From Senegalia massiliensis (lineage in GTDB: Bacteria > Bacillota > Clostridia > Tissierellales > SIT17), in assembly GCF_009911265.1 (NCBI RefSeq), contig NZ_QXXA01000006.1, forward strand, positions 173,423 through 237,422: 64,000 nt of DNA, given 5' to 3'. Of this stretch, positions 34,196 to 42,976 are shown in pieces. A program made the position numbers and the translations under genes. The notes under the pieces are model-generated. The model was not told the DNA's origin, did no database searches, and worked only from the letters and a program-made list of their open reading frames with translations. Within the stretch, counting starts at the first letter, position 1. Each line of letters starts with the position of its first letter.

Positions 34196-35992
34196 TTACT
34201 TTATTGGTAAAGTTATAATAACCTTTGTGCCTTTTTCGTACTCACTTTCTATATTTATTTGTCCATTATGTGATTCTACTATTCTTTTTGCTATAGAAAG
34301 ACCTAAACCTGTACCTCCTAAATCACGTGATCTAGCTTTATCTACTCTATAAAATCTATCAAATATTCTATTTATATCTTCCTTAGGAATTCCTATTCCA
34401 TCATCTTCTATAATTATTTCATTATTGTTATCTTTGGAATTTAAAATTATATTTATAATTCCATTTTCAGGTGTATATTTTATTGCATTACTTAATATAT
34501 TAATTATCACTTGCTCTATTGCATCTTTATCTGCATATATATCCTTTAAATCTTTCTTTATATATATATTAACTTTCTGATCCTTTTCTTTCATAGTCAA
34601 TTCAAGTTTCATAACAACTCTATTTATTAATTTTTCTAAAGACATATATTCCTTTTCCCATTCAACTTCTTTATTATCAAAATTAGATAATTGTAAAAGA
34701 TCACTAACTATTCTACTCATTCTATCACATTCATCATTTACTACATTTAAAAACTGTATACTTAATTCTTTGTCTTCTATAGCTCCAGCTAAAATAGTCT
34801 CTGTATAACTTTTAATGGTAGTTATAGGAGTTTTCAACTCATGAGAAACATTTGCTACAAATTCTCTCCTTAAATTATCTAATTTATACTGTTCCGTCAT
34901 ATCTTGAAATACTATTATTATGCCACTAAACTCTGAACTTTGACTAAGATATGGTGCAAATCTTGCCATATATGTGGAATCTTTTGTTTCAATTAATTGT
35001 TTACCTTTTAAGGATTTACTTTGAATTATATTTTTTAATGTCATATATTTATTTACAGGCATAATTATTTCATCATAATTCTTATCTTCTATATCTTTTT
35101 CAGATATATTTAATATATTTTTAGCTATAGGATTTGCATGAGCAATTTTCCCCGTTATATCTACTGCTATTACCCCATCTGCCATATAATTGAATATTGC
35201 TTCCATTTTAGATTTTTCTCTAAATATCTCAGAAATAGTATTATCTAATTTTTGTGTTAAGAGATTAAACATACTTGCAAGTTGTCCTATCTCATCTCCT
35301 GATCTGACTTCAACATACTGTTTAAAATCTCCTTCTGCCATTTTTTGAGCTTTTATAGTAACATCCTTTATAGGCTCTGTTATACTACTGGCTATCATAA
35401 AACCAAGTACTACAGTTATTGCAAGAGCAAGTAGTGTAGACTCAATAAATATTGTTTTAGTGTCTGAAATAGTCTTATTTATATGTGATAAATCATATAT
35501 AATATAGATTATACCTTCAACTTTATTTTCTTCTGTTATTATTGGATAAGCAAAAGATTTTAAAGACATATCTTCATTAGTTGTTAATTCTTCTTCTCCC
35601 TTGGAAGCTTCTACTATTAATTTAGGTGATATTTGAGGTATATTATATGCATTTTCACCAATTAATCTTTCCTCTTGCCCTATATTACTTGAAATTATTT
35701 CCGGAGCAACTTTAGTGTTATCTATTATATATACTCTATTATCTGTAGAATATATAGGTGCTTTAGTAAGTAATTCACTTTTCTCTTGTTCACCTAATTC
35801 ATCCCAATTTGCTTCTTTTATAGTAGGAGAAAAATTTAATATACTCTGAGCTTGAGCTCTTATAGATTTATCTGCTTCATTTAATTGATTTCTTTCAAAT
35901 ACTGTTACTATAAATATTCCCGCTATAACCATTGCAATAAATACAAGTAAAAAATAAATAATTATAAATTTACTTTTAATACTTCTAAACAT
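34196..35992 (-). CDS. walK: Cell-wall sensor histidine kinase WalK
   Basis: A 598-residue kinase. TM helices at about 8-30 and 186-208 enclose an extracellular sensor; HAMP (SITEPIKDVTIKAQKMAEGD), PAS (about 262-365, VIAVDITGKIAHANP), HisKA (FVANVSHELKTPITTIKSY; phospho-His about 380) and HATPase (EDDGIGIP, DLGGTGLGLSI) follow. It senses wall metabolism and phosphorylates WalR. It starts after AGGAGG at the walR stop, so the pair is translated together. Confidence 0.95.
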   Translation of the reverse strand: MFRSIKSKFIIIYFLLVFIAMVIAGIFIVTVFERNQLNEADKSIRAQAQSILNFSPTIKEANWDELGEQEKSELLTKAPIYSTDNRVYIIDNTKVAPEIISSNIGQEERLIGENAYNIPQISPKLIVEASKGEEELTTNEDMSLKSFAYPIITEENKVEGIIYIIYDLSHINKTISDTKTIFIESTLLALAITVVLGFMIASSITEPIKDVTIKAQKMAEGDFKQYVEVRSGDEIGQLASMFNLLTQKLDNTISEIFREKSKMEAIFNYMADGVIAVDITGKIAHANPIAKNILNISEKDIEDKNYDEIIMPVNKYMTLKNIIQSKSLKGKQLIETKDSTYMARFAPYLSQSSEFSGIIIVFQDMTEQYKLDNLRREFVANVSHELKTPITTIKSYTETILAGAIEDKELSIQFLNVVNDECDRMSRIVSDLLQLSNFDNKEVEWEKEYMSLEKLINRVVMKLELTMKEKDQKVNIYIKKDLKDIYADKDAIEQVIINILSNAIKYTPENGIINIILNSKDNNNEIIIEDDGIGIPKEDINRIFDRFYRVDKARSRDLGGTGLGLSIAKRIVESHNGQINIESEYEKGTKVIITLPIK

Positions 35993-36000
35993 ATATCATT

Positions 36001-36693
36001 TTACCTCCTGAAGTAATACCCTACTCCTCTCTTTGTAATTACATATTGAGGACTACTTGAGTCATCTTCAATTTTTTCTCTTAATCTTCTTATAGTTACA
36101 TCTACAGTTCTTATATCGCCATAATATTCATAACCCCAAACTTCTTGAAGTAATTTTTCTCTTGAAAATACTTGTTCAGGTTTAGTTGACATAAATTTAA
36201 GTAATTCAAATTCTCTAAGCGTTAATTCTATTACTTTATCATCTTTCTTTACTTCATATTTATTTAAATCAATTTCAATGTCTCCTGATTTGATTATATT
36301 TTTAGGACCAGAGACATTTTCTATAGTCATTTCACCTCTTCTAATATTTGCTTTTACCCTTGCACTAAGTTCTCTAATACTAAAAGGTTTTGTTATATAA
36401 TCATCTGCTCCCATCTCTAAACCTAATATTTTATCAACTTCTTCTTCTTTAGCAGTAAGCATTATTACAGGAGTATTTTTTTCTTGTCTTATTTCTTTTA
36501 ATACCTCAAAACCATCCTTAACAGGTAACATTATATCTAAAAGTATCAAGTCTGGATCCCATTCGAATACTTTAGTAACTGCTTCTCCACCGTCATGAGC
36601 TAGTACTACTTCATAATTTTCTTTTTCTAAATTAAATTTTAAAATGTCAGCAATTGGTTTTTCATCATCTACTACTAATATTCTCTTTGCCAT
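36001..36693 (-). CDS. walR: Response regulator WalR
   Basis: A 230-residue OmpR-type regulator. The receiver has the acidic DDEK pair, the phospho-acceptor Asp in LILLDIMLPVKDG (about D53) and K in YITKPFS. The winged helix-turn-helix (about 130-230) reads LTLREFELLKFMSTKPEQVF and DIRTVDVTIRRLREKI, then YVITKRGVGYYF. It controls wall hydrolase genes in Firmicutes and is usually essential. It is the first gene of the wal operon, with a GGGGGA site before the ATG. Confidence 0.96.
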   Translation of the reverse strand: MAKRILVVDDEKPIADILKFNLEKENYEVVLAHDGGEAVTKVFEWDPDLILLDIMLPVKDGFEVLKEIRQEKNTPVIMLTAKEEEVDKILGLEMGADDYITKPFSIRELSARVKANIRRGEMTIENVSGPKNIIKSGDIEIDLNKYEVKKDDKVIELTLREFELLKFMSTKPEQVFSREKLLQEVWGYEYYGDIRTVDVTIRRLREKIEDDSSSPQYVITKRGVGYYFRR

Positions 36694-36816
36694 AATACGA
36701 TCCCCCTAACAAAATTTGTTTTTATATTATTATATCATAGTCATATATATATTCTACATAAATATAATAACCATTTTTAGCATTATTGCATAAATTAACT
36801 ATAGGAAGGTGATTTT

Positions 36817-38103
36817 ATGAGACGAAAAAAAATAGAAAAAATAGATCCTTTAGTTAATGCTAAACTAAATTCAACATCAAAAGAAGAAATTCCTATAATC
36901 ATAAAATATAAAAAAAATAAAAAGGAAAAAATCTCTAGTATGTATAAAAAAGTCAAATACGAACTTCCCATTGTAGGATCTGTTGCTTGTAGTATGAATT
37001 TAAAAGATATAAATGATCTAAAAGAAGATCCAGATGTAGAATTCATATCATATGATAGTAAAGTATTTGCTCAGTTAGATATTGTTAATAAGACTATTAA
37101 AACAAATGTTGCTGTAGAAAATAATATTACAGGTAAAGATATTACAATAGCAGTAATAGACACTGGTCTTGCTCCTCATATCGATTTATTTAAACCTACA
37201 AATCGTATATTAGGTTTTAAAGATTTAGTAAATAATCGTACTAAATTATATGATGATAATGGTCATGGTACACATGTAGCAGGTATAATAGCGGGAAATG
37301 GATATGCCTCTAAACAAAAATTTAAAGGTATAGCGCCATTATCTAATTTAGTTATTGTAAAAGCACTAGATAGCTCTGGTAGTGGAAATACTTCTGATAT
37401 AGTTTCTGCAATTCAATGGGTAATAGATAATAAAGAAGAATATGATATAAAAATATTAAATTTATCATTAGGTGCCCCTATAAGCGATGATGGAAGTTCT
37501 TCTCCTCTTAGAGAGGCTGTAGAAGAGGCAATAAGAAATGAAATCACAGTAGTGTGTGCTGCGGGAAATAGTGGGCCTTCAAAGGGGAGTATATTATGTC
37601 CTGGAAATTCACCATCTGCTATCACAGTTGGAGCTATAGATGATAATAAGACACCTGAAATAAACGATGATTTCATAGCTAACTTTTCTAGTAGAGGTCC
37701 TACAAAAGAAGGTTTTAAAAAGCCTGATATAGTAGCTCCAGGAGTTGATATAATGAGTATTTCAAATAAAAATTCTTCTGGATATTCCTCATTAAGTGGT
37801 ACCTCCATGGCTACACCTGTAATAACAGGAGCTTGTGCATTATTACATGAAAAACATGGCTATTTGAAACCAAGAACAATAAAACAAATGCTTATGAGTA
37901 GCTGTAATAATATAGGATTTTCACAAAATGAACAAGGTGCAGGTATAATAGACTTAGACAAATTATTAAATGATAATTATAATATGAATTATAATGCAGC
38001 TCATCATAATAATCATAATAAACATGATAAAAATTATAACTATTTTGATGATAAAATATTAATTATAATTTTACTTGTATTAATTTTAATATTAGATATT
38101 TAA
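36817..38103 (+). CDS. S8 subtilisin-like serine protease with C-terminal membrane anchor
   Basis: A 428-residue subtilase. The triad is Asp in IAVIDTGLAPHID, His in GHGTHVAGI and Ser in SGTSMATPVI, with the oxyanion Asn in VCAAGNSGPS. The first 85 residues look like an inhibitor I9-type propeptide. There is no signal peptide. After the catalytic domain comes an Asn/His-rich tail (about 390-412), then a 15-residue hydrophobic segment that ends the protein (KILIIILLVLILILDI). The ATG follows AGGAAGGTG. It is divergent from walR. Confidence 0.92.
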   Translation: MRRKKIEKIDPLVNAKLNSTSKEEIPIIIKYKKNKKEKISSMYKKVKYELPIVGSVACSMNLKDINDLKEDPDVEFISYDSKVFAQLDIVNKTIKTNVAVENNITGKDITIAVIDTGLAPHIDLFKPTNRILGFKDLVNNRTKLYDDNGHGTHVAGIIAGNGYASKQKFKGIAPLSNLVIVKALDSSGSGNTSDIVSAIQWVIDNKEEYDIKILNLSLGAPISDDGSSSPLREAVEEAIRNEITVVCAAGNSGPSKGSILCPGNSPSAITVGAIDDNKTPEINDDFIANFSSRGPTKEGFKKPDIVAPGVDIMSISNKNSSGYSSLSGTSMATPVITGACALLHEKHGYLKPRTIKQMLMSSCNNIGFSQNEQGAGIIDLDKLLNDNYNMNYNAAHHNNHNKHDKNYNYFDDKILIIILLVLILILDI

Positions 38104-38111
38104 AATATTCT

Positions 38112-38152
38112 AATATAGCAGGGAATATAGTTAAAAATCCCCTGCTATATTA
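38112..38152. terminator. Bidirectional terminator between the subtilase and the M23 gene
   Basis: The stem TATAGCAGGG / CCCTGCTATA, with a 14-nt loop and T/A runs on both sides, serves the two convergent genes. Confidence 0.8.
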
Positions 38153-39181
38153 TTTTATAAAGTTATAAGGGTCTTTATTTTCACCATTAACAATAACTTC
38201 AAAATGTAAATGGGGACCTGTACTTCTACCAGTATTTCCTACATCTGCAATAATATCTCCTTTTGCAACTTTCTGCCCTTCACTCACATGTAATTTACTT
38301 GAATGAGCATACCTAGTAAAATACCCATTACCATGATCAATTAGTATCATATATCCATAAGTCCCTTTATATCCAGAAAATTTTACTATTCCATTATCTG
38401 ATGCTTTTATTGGGGTACCCGTAGGAGATGCTAAGTCTATACCTAGATGAATTCTTGAACCTCTTGGACCAAATGGTGATGTAAGTCTTCCTTTTATAGG
38501 CATAATAAGCCTTCCAGTTCCTCTTGAAGATATCATTTTCTTCGTACCTTTCAAAACTATTTGTGTCCTAGGATTTTCCTTTATTTTTTCAGAAACTACT
38601 TCTTTTGATATTTCTACTCCATTTATCTTTTCTACTTTTAATATGTTTTCTTTAATTCCTTCTTTTCCTTTTTGCTCTATATCTTCTTGTCCTGAAAATA
38701 AATTATTAGATTTTTTATATTCAGTTTTGTAAGGCATTTTTTCTTTTTCAGTTATATTTTCAGTTGTAACCACTGTTATAATAGGATTTTCTTTATTATT
38801 TTGTTTCACTGTATTAGATAATAAGTCTTTATTATTTTTCAAGTTTTTTATTTTTGTTTTAACTTTTATTATCTCAACATTTTCCATAATTTTTACATTT
38901 AATAGGTCTAAATCCTTTATATAATATTTTTTTATGCTTTTTAAAAAATCTTTAGCTTCTTGTTTCGTGCTTACAGCTCCTATTATTTTTTCATCTACTT
39001 TTATTCCATAAGCTATTATTTCATCTTCTATATTATCTTGATTATTATAAGTGTGAGAAACTTTTCTATGAATAGTATTAGACTTTATTGTAACACTACT
39101 TAATAGTATTAAAATAAATGTAGTCATAAATATGATACTAAATTTTAAGCTTTTAAAATTTCTCAATAATTTCTTTAGCAT
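38150..39181 (-). CDS. Membrane-linked M23 family metallopeptidase
   Basis: A 343-residue peptidoglycan endopeptidase. A membrane helix or uncleaved signal lies at about 15-37 (FSIIFMTTFILILLSSV). A coil and linker follow, and the M23 (LytM) domain is at about 235-343: GRLTSPFGPRGSRIHLGIDL, HGNGYFTRYAHSSKLHV and TGPHLHFEV hold the zinc ligands His, Asp and HxH. The ATG at 39181 has AGGAGG 7 nt upstream; a longer frame upstream lacks a site. It cleaves stem-peptide bonds. It is a plausible WalR target, but I found no clear WalR box. Confidence 0.92.
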   Translation of the reverse strand: MLKKLLRNFKSLKFSIIFMTTFILILLSSVTIKSNTIHRKVSHTYNNQDNIEDEIIAYGIKVDEKIIGAVSTKQEAKDFLKSIKKYYIKDLDLLNVKIMENVEIIKVKTKIKNLKNNKDLLSNTVKQNNKENPIITVVTTENITEKEKMPYKTEYKKSNNLFSGQEDIEQKGKEGIKENILKVEKINGVEISKEVVSEKIKENPRTQIVLKGTKKMISSRGTGRLIMPIKGRLTSPFGPRGSRIHLGIDLASPTGTPIKASDNGIVKFSGYKGTYGYMILIDHGNGYFTRYAHSSKLHVSEGQKVAKGDIIADVGNTGRSTGPHLHFEVIVNGENKDPYNFIK

Positions 39182-39365
39182 TTGTTTGCCTCCTAAATTA
39201 AATTTATAATTTAATAGCCACATATATTTTTGCCCTTTAAAAAATTTAATATACAATTATATTTACCTATGTATTATTATTTAATTAAAATAAGTAAATA
39301 TATGATTAATATTAGTATGCTCTATGTTATAATTATTATTAAGAAAGGTTTAGAAGGTGATTAAT

Positions 39366-40442
39366 TTGACTTTTAAAGTACAAACTACAGATATAGATTT
39401 AGGAGACACCCCTATAGAAAATATTTTTATAAGTGATTTTATGCCAATGGCACATGGTACATATGTAAAAGTATATTTATTAGGATATAAATATGCAAAA
39501 GATAAGGACGAAAATATTAATGTTGACAACAGAACAATCGCAAAACATTTGAATATTCCTTTAGCTGATGTGCTAAATGCCTGGGATTTTTGGGAAACTA
39601 AAGGTATAGTTAAAAAAATATATTCTGAAACCCATGATGCTGAATATGGAATTGAATTTTTAAATCTTAAACAACTATATATTGACAACATTATAAGGCC
39701 ACAAAATAATAATTATATTAAGCCATATAGTGCTTCACCAGATGAAATAGTCGAATCTAAAAATATACCTATTATTAATGAAATGTTTAATGAAATAAGA
39801 TTAGTTATAAAAAGATATATAACTCCAAATGAATATAAACGCATTTATGAATGGATAGAAAATTATAATATGAGTCCAGAAGTTATAATACGTGCATTCC
39901 AATTTTCTCTTGAAAAAAAGAATAGAAGAAACCTTTCATTTGTAGAAGGAATTATAAGAAATTGGTATGCTGATGGAATTACAAATATTGAAAAATTAGA
40001 TGAATATTTAAGCAATAGAGATGAAAAATTTTATAGATATAATAAGGTTATAAGATACCTTGGACTTAAAGGCATAGCTAGTGAACCACAAAAGAAATAT
40101 ATTGATAGGTGGTTTGATGAATGGAATTTTAGCATGGAATTAGTATTAAGAGCTTGTGATGAAACTACAAAAATAAGTGAAGTCAGTTTTGATTATATTG
40201 ATGGCATATTAAAAAATTGGTATAAAGATAATGTAAATTCTTTAGAAGATGTAGAAAAACGAAATGAAGAATTTAAAGCTGGAAAACAAGATAAAGAGGA
40301 GCAACCTAAAAAGAAATATTCACCTCAAAAAAAGAAAGTCTATACTCAATTTCATAATTTTAAACAACGTACAACGAAATATTCTGCAGAGGAATTAGAA
40401 AAAAAAGTAAGAAAAAACTTTGAAAAGAAAATTAATGGTTAA
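39366..40442 (+). CDS. DnaD domain primosomal protein
   Basis: A 358-residue replication initiation protein with an N-terminal winged-helix part and two DnaB_2/DnaD domains (about 125-200: EIRLVIKRYITPNEYKRIYE, then FVEGIIRNWYADGI; and about 215-290: FDYIDGILKNWYKDNV). The basic C-terminal tail (PKKKYSPQKKKVYTQF) probably binds DNA. The TTG at 39366 has AGAAGGTGA at 5 nt; the GTG at 39357 overlaps that site. It is followed within 20 nt by the helicase-loader gene, so the two form a primosome pair. Confidence 0.9.
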   Translation: MTFKVQTTDIDLGDTPIENIFISDFMPMAHGTYVKVYLLGYKYAKDKDENINVDNRTIAKHLNIPLADVLNAWDFWETKGIVKKIYSETHDAEYGIEFLNLKQLYIDNIIRPQNNNYIKPYSASPDEIVESKNIPIINEMFNEIRLVIKRYITPNEYKRIYEWIENYNMSPEVIIRAFQFSLEKKNRRNLSFVEGIIRNWYADGITNIEKLDEYLSNRDEKFYRYNKVIRYLGLKGIASEPQKKYIDRWFDEWNFSMELVLRACDETTKISEVSFDYIDGILKNWYKDNVNSLEDVEKRNEEFKAGKQDKEEQPKKKYSPQKKKVYTQFHNFKQRTTKYSAEELEKKVRKNFEKKING

Positions 40443-40458
40443 TAAAGGATGATTTAAT

Positions 40459-41439
40459 TTGAACAAAGATATAATAAAATCAATTTTAATAGAATATGAA
40501 AAAAAACGAGACGATGCTCTTTATAAACAACAAAATAGAAAACAAGAAGTATATTCTAAAGTTCCTCAAATAAAAGATATTGATATTGAAATAAAGCAAA
40601 CTAGTATTGCTCTATCTAAATGCATAATAGAAAATCCTGTAAATTATCAAGAAGTTACAAATAAACTTAAATCAAAAATCGAAAAATTAAAAAGAGAAAA
40701 AGCAATACTTCTTACAGAAAATAATATTCCTCTTGAATACTTAAATATAAACTACACTTGTAATAAATGTCAAGATACGGGTTATTTAAATAATGGCAAA
40801 AAATGTTCATGTTTCAAGCAAGAACTTATTAATAGAGCATATGGAATGAGTAATCTTGAAAATGTTTTAAAAAAAGAAAACTTTAGTAATTTTGATATAA
40901 ATATTTTCAGTGATAAAAATATGGAAGAAGAAGAAAAAAGTCCTCGTGAAAATATGATGAATATATTAAATATATCTGAAGGATTTGTGATAAATTTTGA
41001 AAAGGAAAACAGAGAAAACCTTCTGTTTTATGGACAAACTGGACTTGGAAAAACATTTATGGCTAATTGCATAGCTAAATCCCTATTGGATAAAGGTTAT
41101 ATAGTTATATATCAAACTGCATTCAAAATAATGGATATAATAAGCAACCATAAATTTAATAGATATAATTCAAGTGGAGAGGATGAGTATAACCTCCTGT
41201 TTACTGCTGATCTTCTTATAATAGATGATCTTGGAACAGAATTTACAAATTCATTTACGAATACAGAAATATTTAATATTGTAAATACAAGACTATTAGA
41301 AGGTAAAAAAATGATAATATCTACAAATTTATCACCTAAAGAATTTGCAGATACTTATACAGATAGAACTTTTTCAAGGATATTCAGCAACTTCATTCCT
41401 CTTAAATTTTATGGTGATGATTTAAGATGGGAAACATAA
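40459..41439 (+). CDS. DnaC/DnaI-type helicase loader ATPase
   Basis: A 326-residue AAA+ protein that loads the replicative helicase. The N-terminal region (about 1-130) is helical and includes a Cys cluster CNKCQDTGYLNNGKKCSC (about 97-114), as in DnaI zinc-binding domains. AAA+ follows with Walker A FYGQTGLGKT (about 192), Walker B LLIIDDLGTEF and an arginine finger near TYTDRTFSRIFSNF. The TTG start has AAAGGATGA upstream. It probably acts with the preceding DnaD protein and with DnaB (44273-45613). Confidence 0.93.
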   Translation: MNKDIIKSILIEYEKKRDDALYKQQNRKQEVYSKVPQIKDIDIEIKQTSIALSKCIIENPVNYQEVTNKLKSKIEKLKREKAILLTENNIPLEYLNINYTCNKCQDTGYLNNGKKCSCFKQELINRAYGMSNLENVLKKENFSNFDINIFSDKNMEEEEKSPRENMMNILNISEGFVINFEKENRENLLFYGQTGLGKTFMANCIAKSLLDKGYIVIYQTAFKIMDIISNHKFNRYNSSGEDEYNLLFTADLLIIDDLGTEFTNSFTNTEIFNIVNTRLLEGKKMIISTNLSPKEFADTYTDRTFSRIFSNFIPLKFYGDDLRWET

Positions 41440-41449
41440 AATAAATTAA

Positions 41450-41497
41450 AAAAAGAAAAAGACTAGAGAGGTCACAGCGCTCTCCAGCCTTTTTCTT
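41450..41497. terminator. Terminator shared by the helicase-loader gene and the tRNA cluster
   Basis: The stem AAAAAGACTAGAGAG / CTCTCCAGCCTTTTT, with two mismatches, has A and T runs on the two sides. It can end transcription from both directions. Confidence 0.7.
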
Positions 41498-41564
41498 TAA
41501 TATTATATTTAGCTGAAATATCAGCATTGTATAAGCTAGCCTACTTATAGCTTAAAACTTAAGT

Positions 41565-41641
41565 TGGCGACCTGGAAGGGACTCGAACCCTCGACCTCCA
41601 GCGTGACAGGCTGGCATTCTAACCAACTGAACTACCAGGCC
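41565..41641 (-). tRNA. tRNA-Asp(GTC)
   Basis: Read on the minus strand: acceptor GGCCTGG pairs with CCAGGTC, the D arm is GTTCAGTTGGTTAGAAT, anticodon loop CTGTCAC with GTC, T arm GAGGGTTCGAGTCCCTT, and encoded CCA. Confidence 0.97.
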
Positions 41642-41652
41642 ATTTTACATTA

Positions 41653-41728
41653 TGGTGGGCACAACAGGGCTCGAACCTGTGACCCCCTGCTTGTAAGGCA
41701 GGTGCTCTCCCAACTGAGCTATGCGCCC
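41653..41728 (-). tRNA. tRNA-Val(TAC)
   Basis: Minus strand: acceptor GGGCGCA pairs with TGTGCCC, D arm AGCTCAGTTGGGAGAGC, anticodon loop CTTACAA with TAC, T arm CACAGGTTCGAGCCCTGT, encoded CCA. Confidence 0.97.
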
Positions 41729-41745
41729 AAAATAATAAAAAAATA

Positions 41746-41820
41746 TGGTGACCCTACCGGGACTCGAACCCGGGTTACCGCCGTGAAAGGGCGGTGTCTT
41801 AACCGCTTGACCATAGGGCC
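41746..41820 (-). tRNA. tRNA-Glu(TTC)
   Basis: Minus strand: acceptor GGCCCTA pairs with TAGGGTC, anticodon stem CCGCC / GGCGG with loop CTTTCAC (TTC), T arm CCCGGGTTCGAGTCCCGG, encoded CCA. Confidence 0.97.
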
Positions 41821-41827
41821 AAAAAAA

Positions 41828-41903
41828 TGGTGACCCATCGGCGACTCGAACGCCGGACACCCTGATTAAAAGTCAGATGCTCTACCAACTGAGCTAATGG
41901 GTC
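41828..41903 (-). tRNA. tRNA-Lys(TTT)
   Basis: Minus strand: acceptor GACCCAT pairs with ATGGGTC, D arm AGCTCAGTTGGTAGAGC, anticodon loop CTTTTAA (TTT), T arm CCGGCGTTCGAGTCGCCG, encoded CCA. First gene of the four-tRNA cluster. Confidence 0.97.
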
Positions 41904-42009
41904 TTAATTAATTACAGTGACGCGTAAAGCCACTTCTAGTACAACTCACTACTTTTCCTAACTAAGTGATTCACACGAAATCAAAAAGAAGATTTCGGTT
42001 CTCTACTCA

Positions 42010-42038
42010 TACCAACTGAGCTAATGGGTCTTAATTAA
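42010..42038 (-). pseudogene. 5' fragment of tRNA-Lys (29-bp direct repeat)
   Basis: This 29-bp segment is identical to 41883-41911, the acceptor and D-arm half of tRNA-Lys plus its immediate leader, and lies 127 bp upstream of it. Past the D arm (on the minus strand, beyond GGTA) the sequence no longer folds as a tRNA, so it is a broken copy. Confidence 0.85.
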
Positions 42039-42164
42039 GAAAACGTGACCAACTCACTTTTACTATGATACATTATTATTTATAGCTTGTCAACATTATT
42101 TTTGAAGTTTTTGTAGAAAATTTTCATATACGAATTTTTTTATAAACAAATCCTATATTATTTG

Positions 42165-42212
42165 GTTATAAAAAAACAACTTATATTCTAAATTTTATAA
42201 GTTGTTTTAAAT
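42165..42212 (-). terminator. Terminator after the GNAT gene
   Basis: The stem AAAACAACTTATA / TATAAGTTGTTTT is followed by further T on the minus strand, after the stop at 42225. Confidence 0.8.
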
Positions 42213-42224
42213 CTGCATACATTA

Positions 42225-42914
42225 TTATGTGTTTTTTAAATTATTATTATCAATATATTGTGGACTAGCTTTAAATCTTTTCCACATATCCACAAAGTTA
42301 TACACATTTTGAGAAATATCTTTTGTTCGTTTTTTATATTCTTTATACGCTATCTCCATTTTATAGAAACCCATATACTTAATGCCATTTCTTACTTTAA
42401 AATTGTCAGTTACTTGTTCTTTAGGCAATTCTCTATATAAATCTATATCTTGAATATCCATACAATCATAATATTCTGTTAATAACCTAAATCCACATTT
42501 TTCATAACATCTTATTGCTCTTTTATTAAATTTAGCTACTTGCAAAATCATTTTTTTCATTTTTAAATTTTGAAAATAATAATTCAAAAATATTATCAAT
42601 GATTCAGTACCGTATCCATTGTTCATATAATTAGGATCTAAAACTAATCCGAGAGTAGAAATTTTTCTAAATCGTTTAATTTCTCTAATTGTTAAATATC
42701 CTATTAACTTTCCACTTGTAAGTTTTATAGAATAACTTTTTTTATTTTTGTTTTTAACTTTAAATTTATACCAATCAAATATTTGCTTATCATTCATATT
42801 AGGAAAATTATAATCTTTAAAAAGTAGACTACCGTGCCTACCCCAATTATTCATTTGATATACATCATCTAATTTTAGTTCTTCGATTTTTAACCTATTA
42901 GAGTATACACTCAT
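42225..42914 (-). CDS. GNAT family N-acetyltransferase (RimJ/RimL-like)
   Basis: A 229-residue acetyltransferase. The core at about 8-155 follows the RimL pattern: LKIEELKLDDVYQMNNWGRH at the start, GYLTIREI, LGLVLDPNYMNNGYGTESL (acetyl-CoA loop with NGYGTE, near Q/RxxGxG/A) and AKFNKRAIRCYEKCGFRL (the NxxAIxxYEKxGF hallmark). The C-terminal 70 residues are an extra basic tail. The acceptor is unknown. It is monocistronic. Confidence 0.88.
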   Translation of the reverse strand: MSVYSNRLKIEELKLDDVYQMNNWGRHGSLLFKDYNFPNMNDKQIFDWYKFKVKNKNKKSYSIKLTSGKLIGYLTIREIKRFRKISTLGLVLDPNYMNNGYGTESLIIFLNYYFQNLKMKKMILQVAKFNKRAIRCYEKCGFRLLTEYYDCMDIQDIDLYRELPKEQVTDNFKVRNGIKYMGFYKMEIAYKEYKKRTKDISQNVYNFVDMWKRFKASPQYIDNNNLKNT

Positions 42915-42976
42915 ATTAGCATCTCCTTAAAGTATTATAATTATATATTAATTATATAATATATTTGTAAAGAGTT

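Noticed and set aside
36795..37046. A minus-strand frame overlapping the start of the subtilase gene
   Set aside because: It is antisense to the propeptide of a strongly supported gene and lacks a ribosome binding site.
39182..39300. WalR binding box upstream of the M23 peptidase
   Set aside because: I looked for two TGTWAH half-sites with 5-nt spacing on both strands and found none that fit.
41564..41860. Open frames across the tRNA cluster (peptides such as GLEPSTSSVTGWHSN or AQLGEHLPYKQG)
   Set aside because: These are well-known artefacts from translating tRNA sequence; four intact tRNA genes explain the region.
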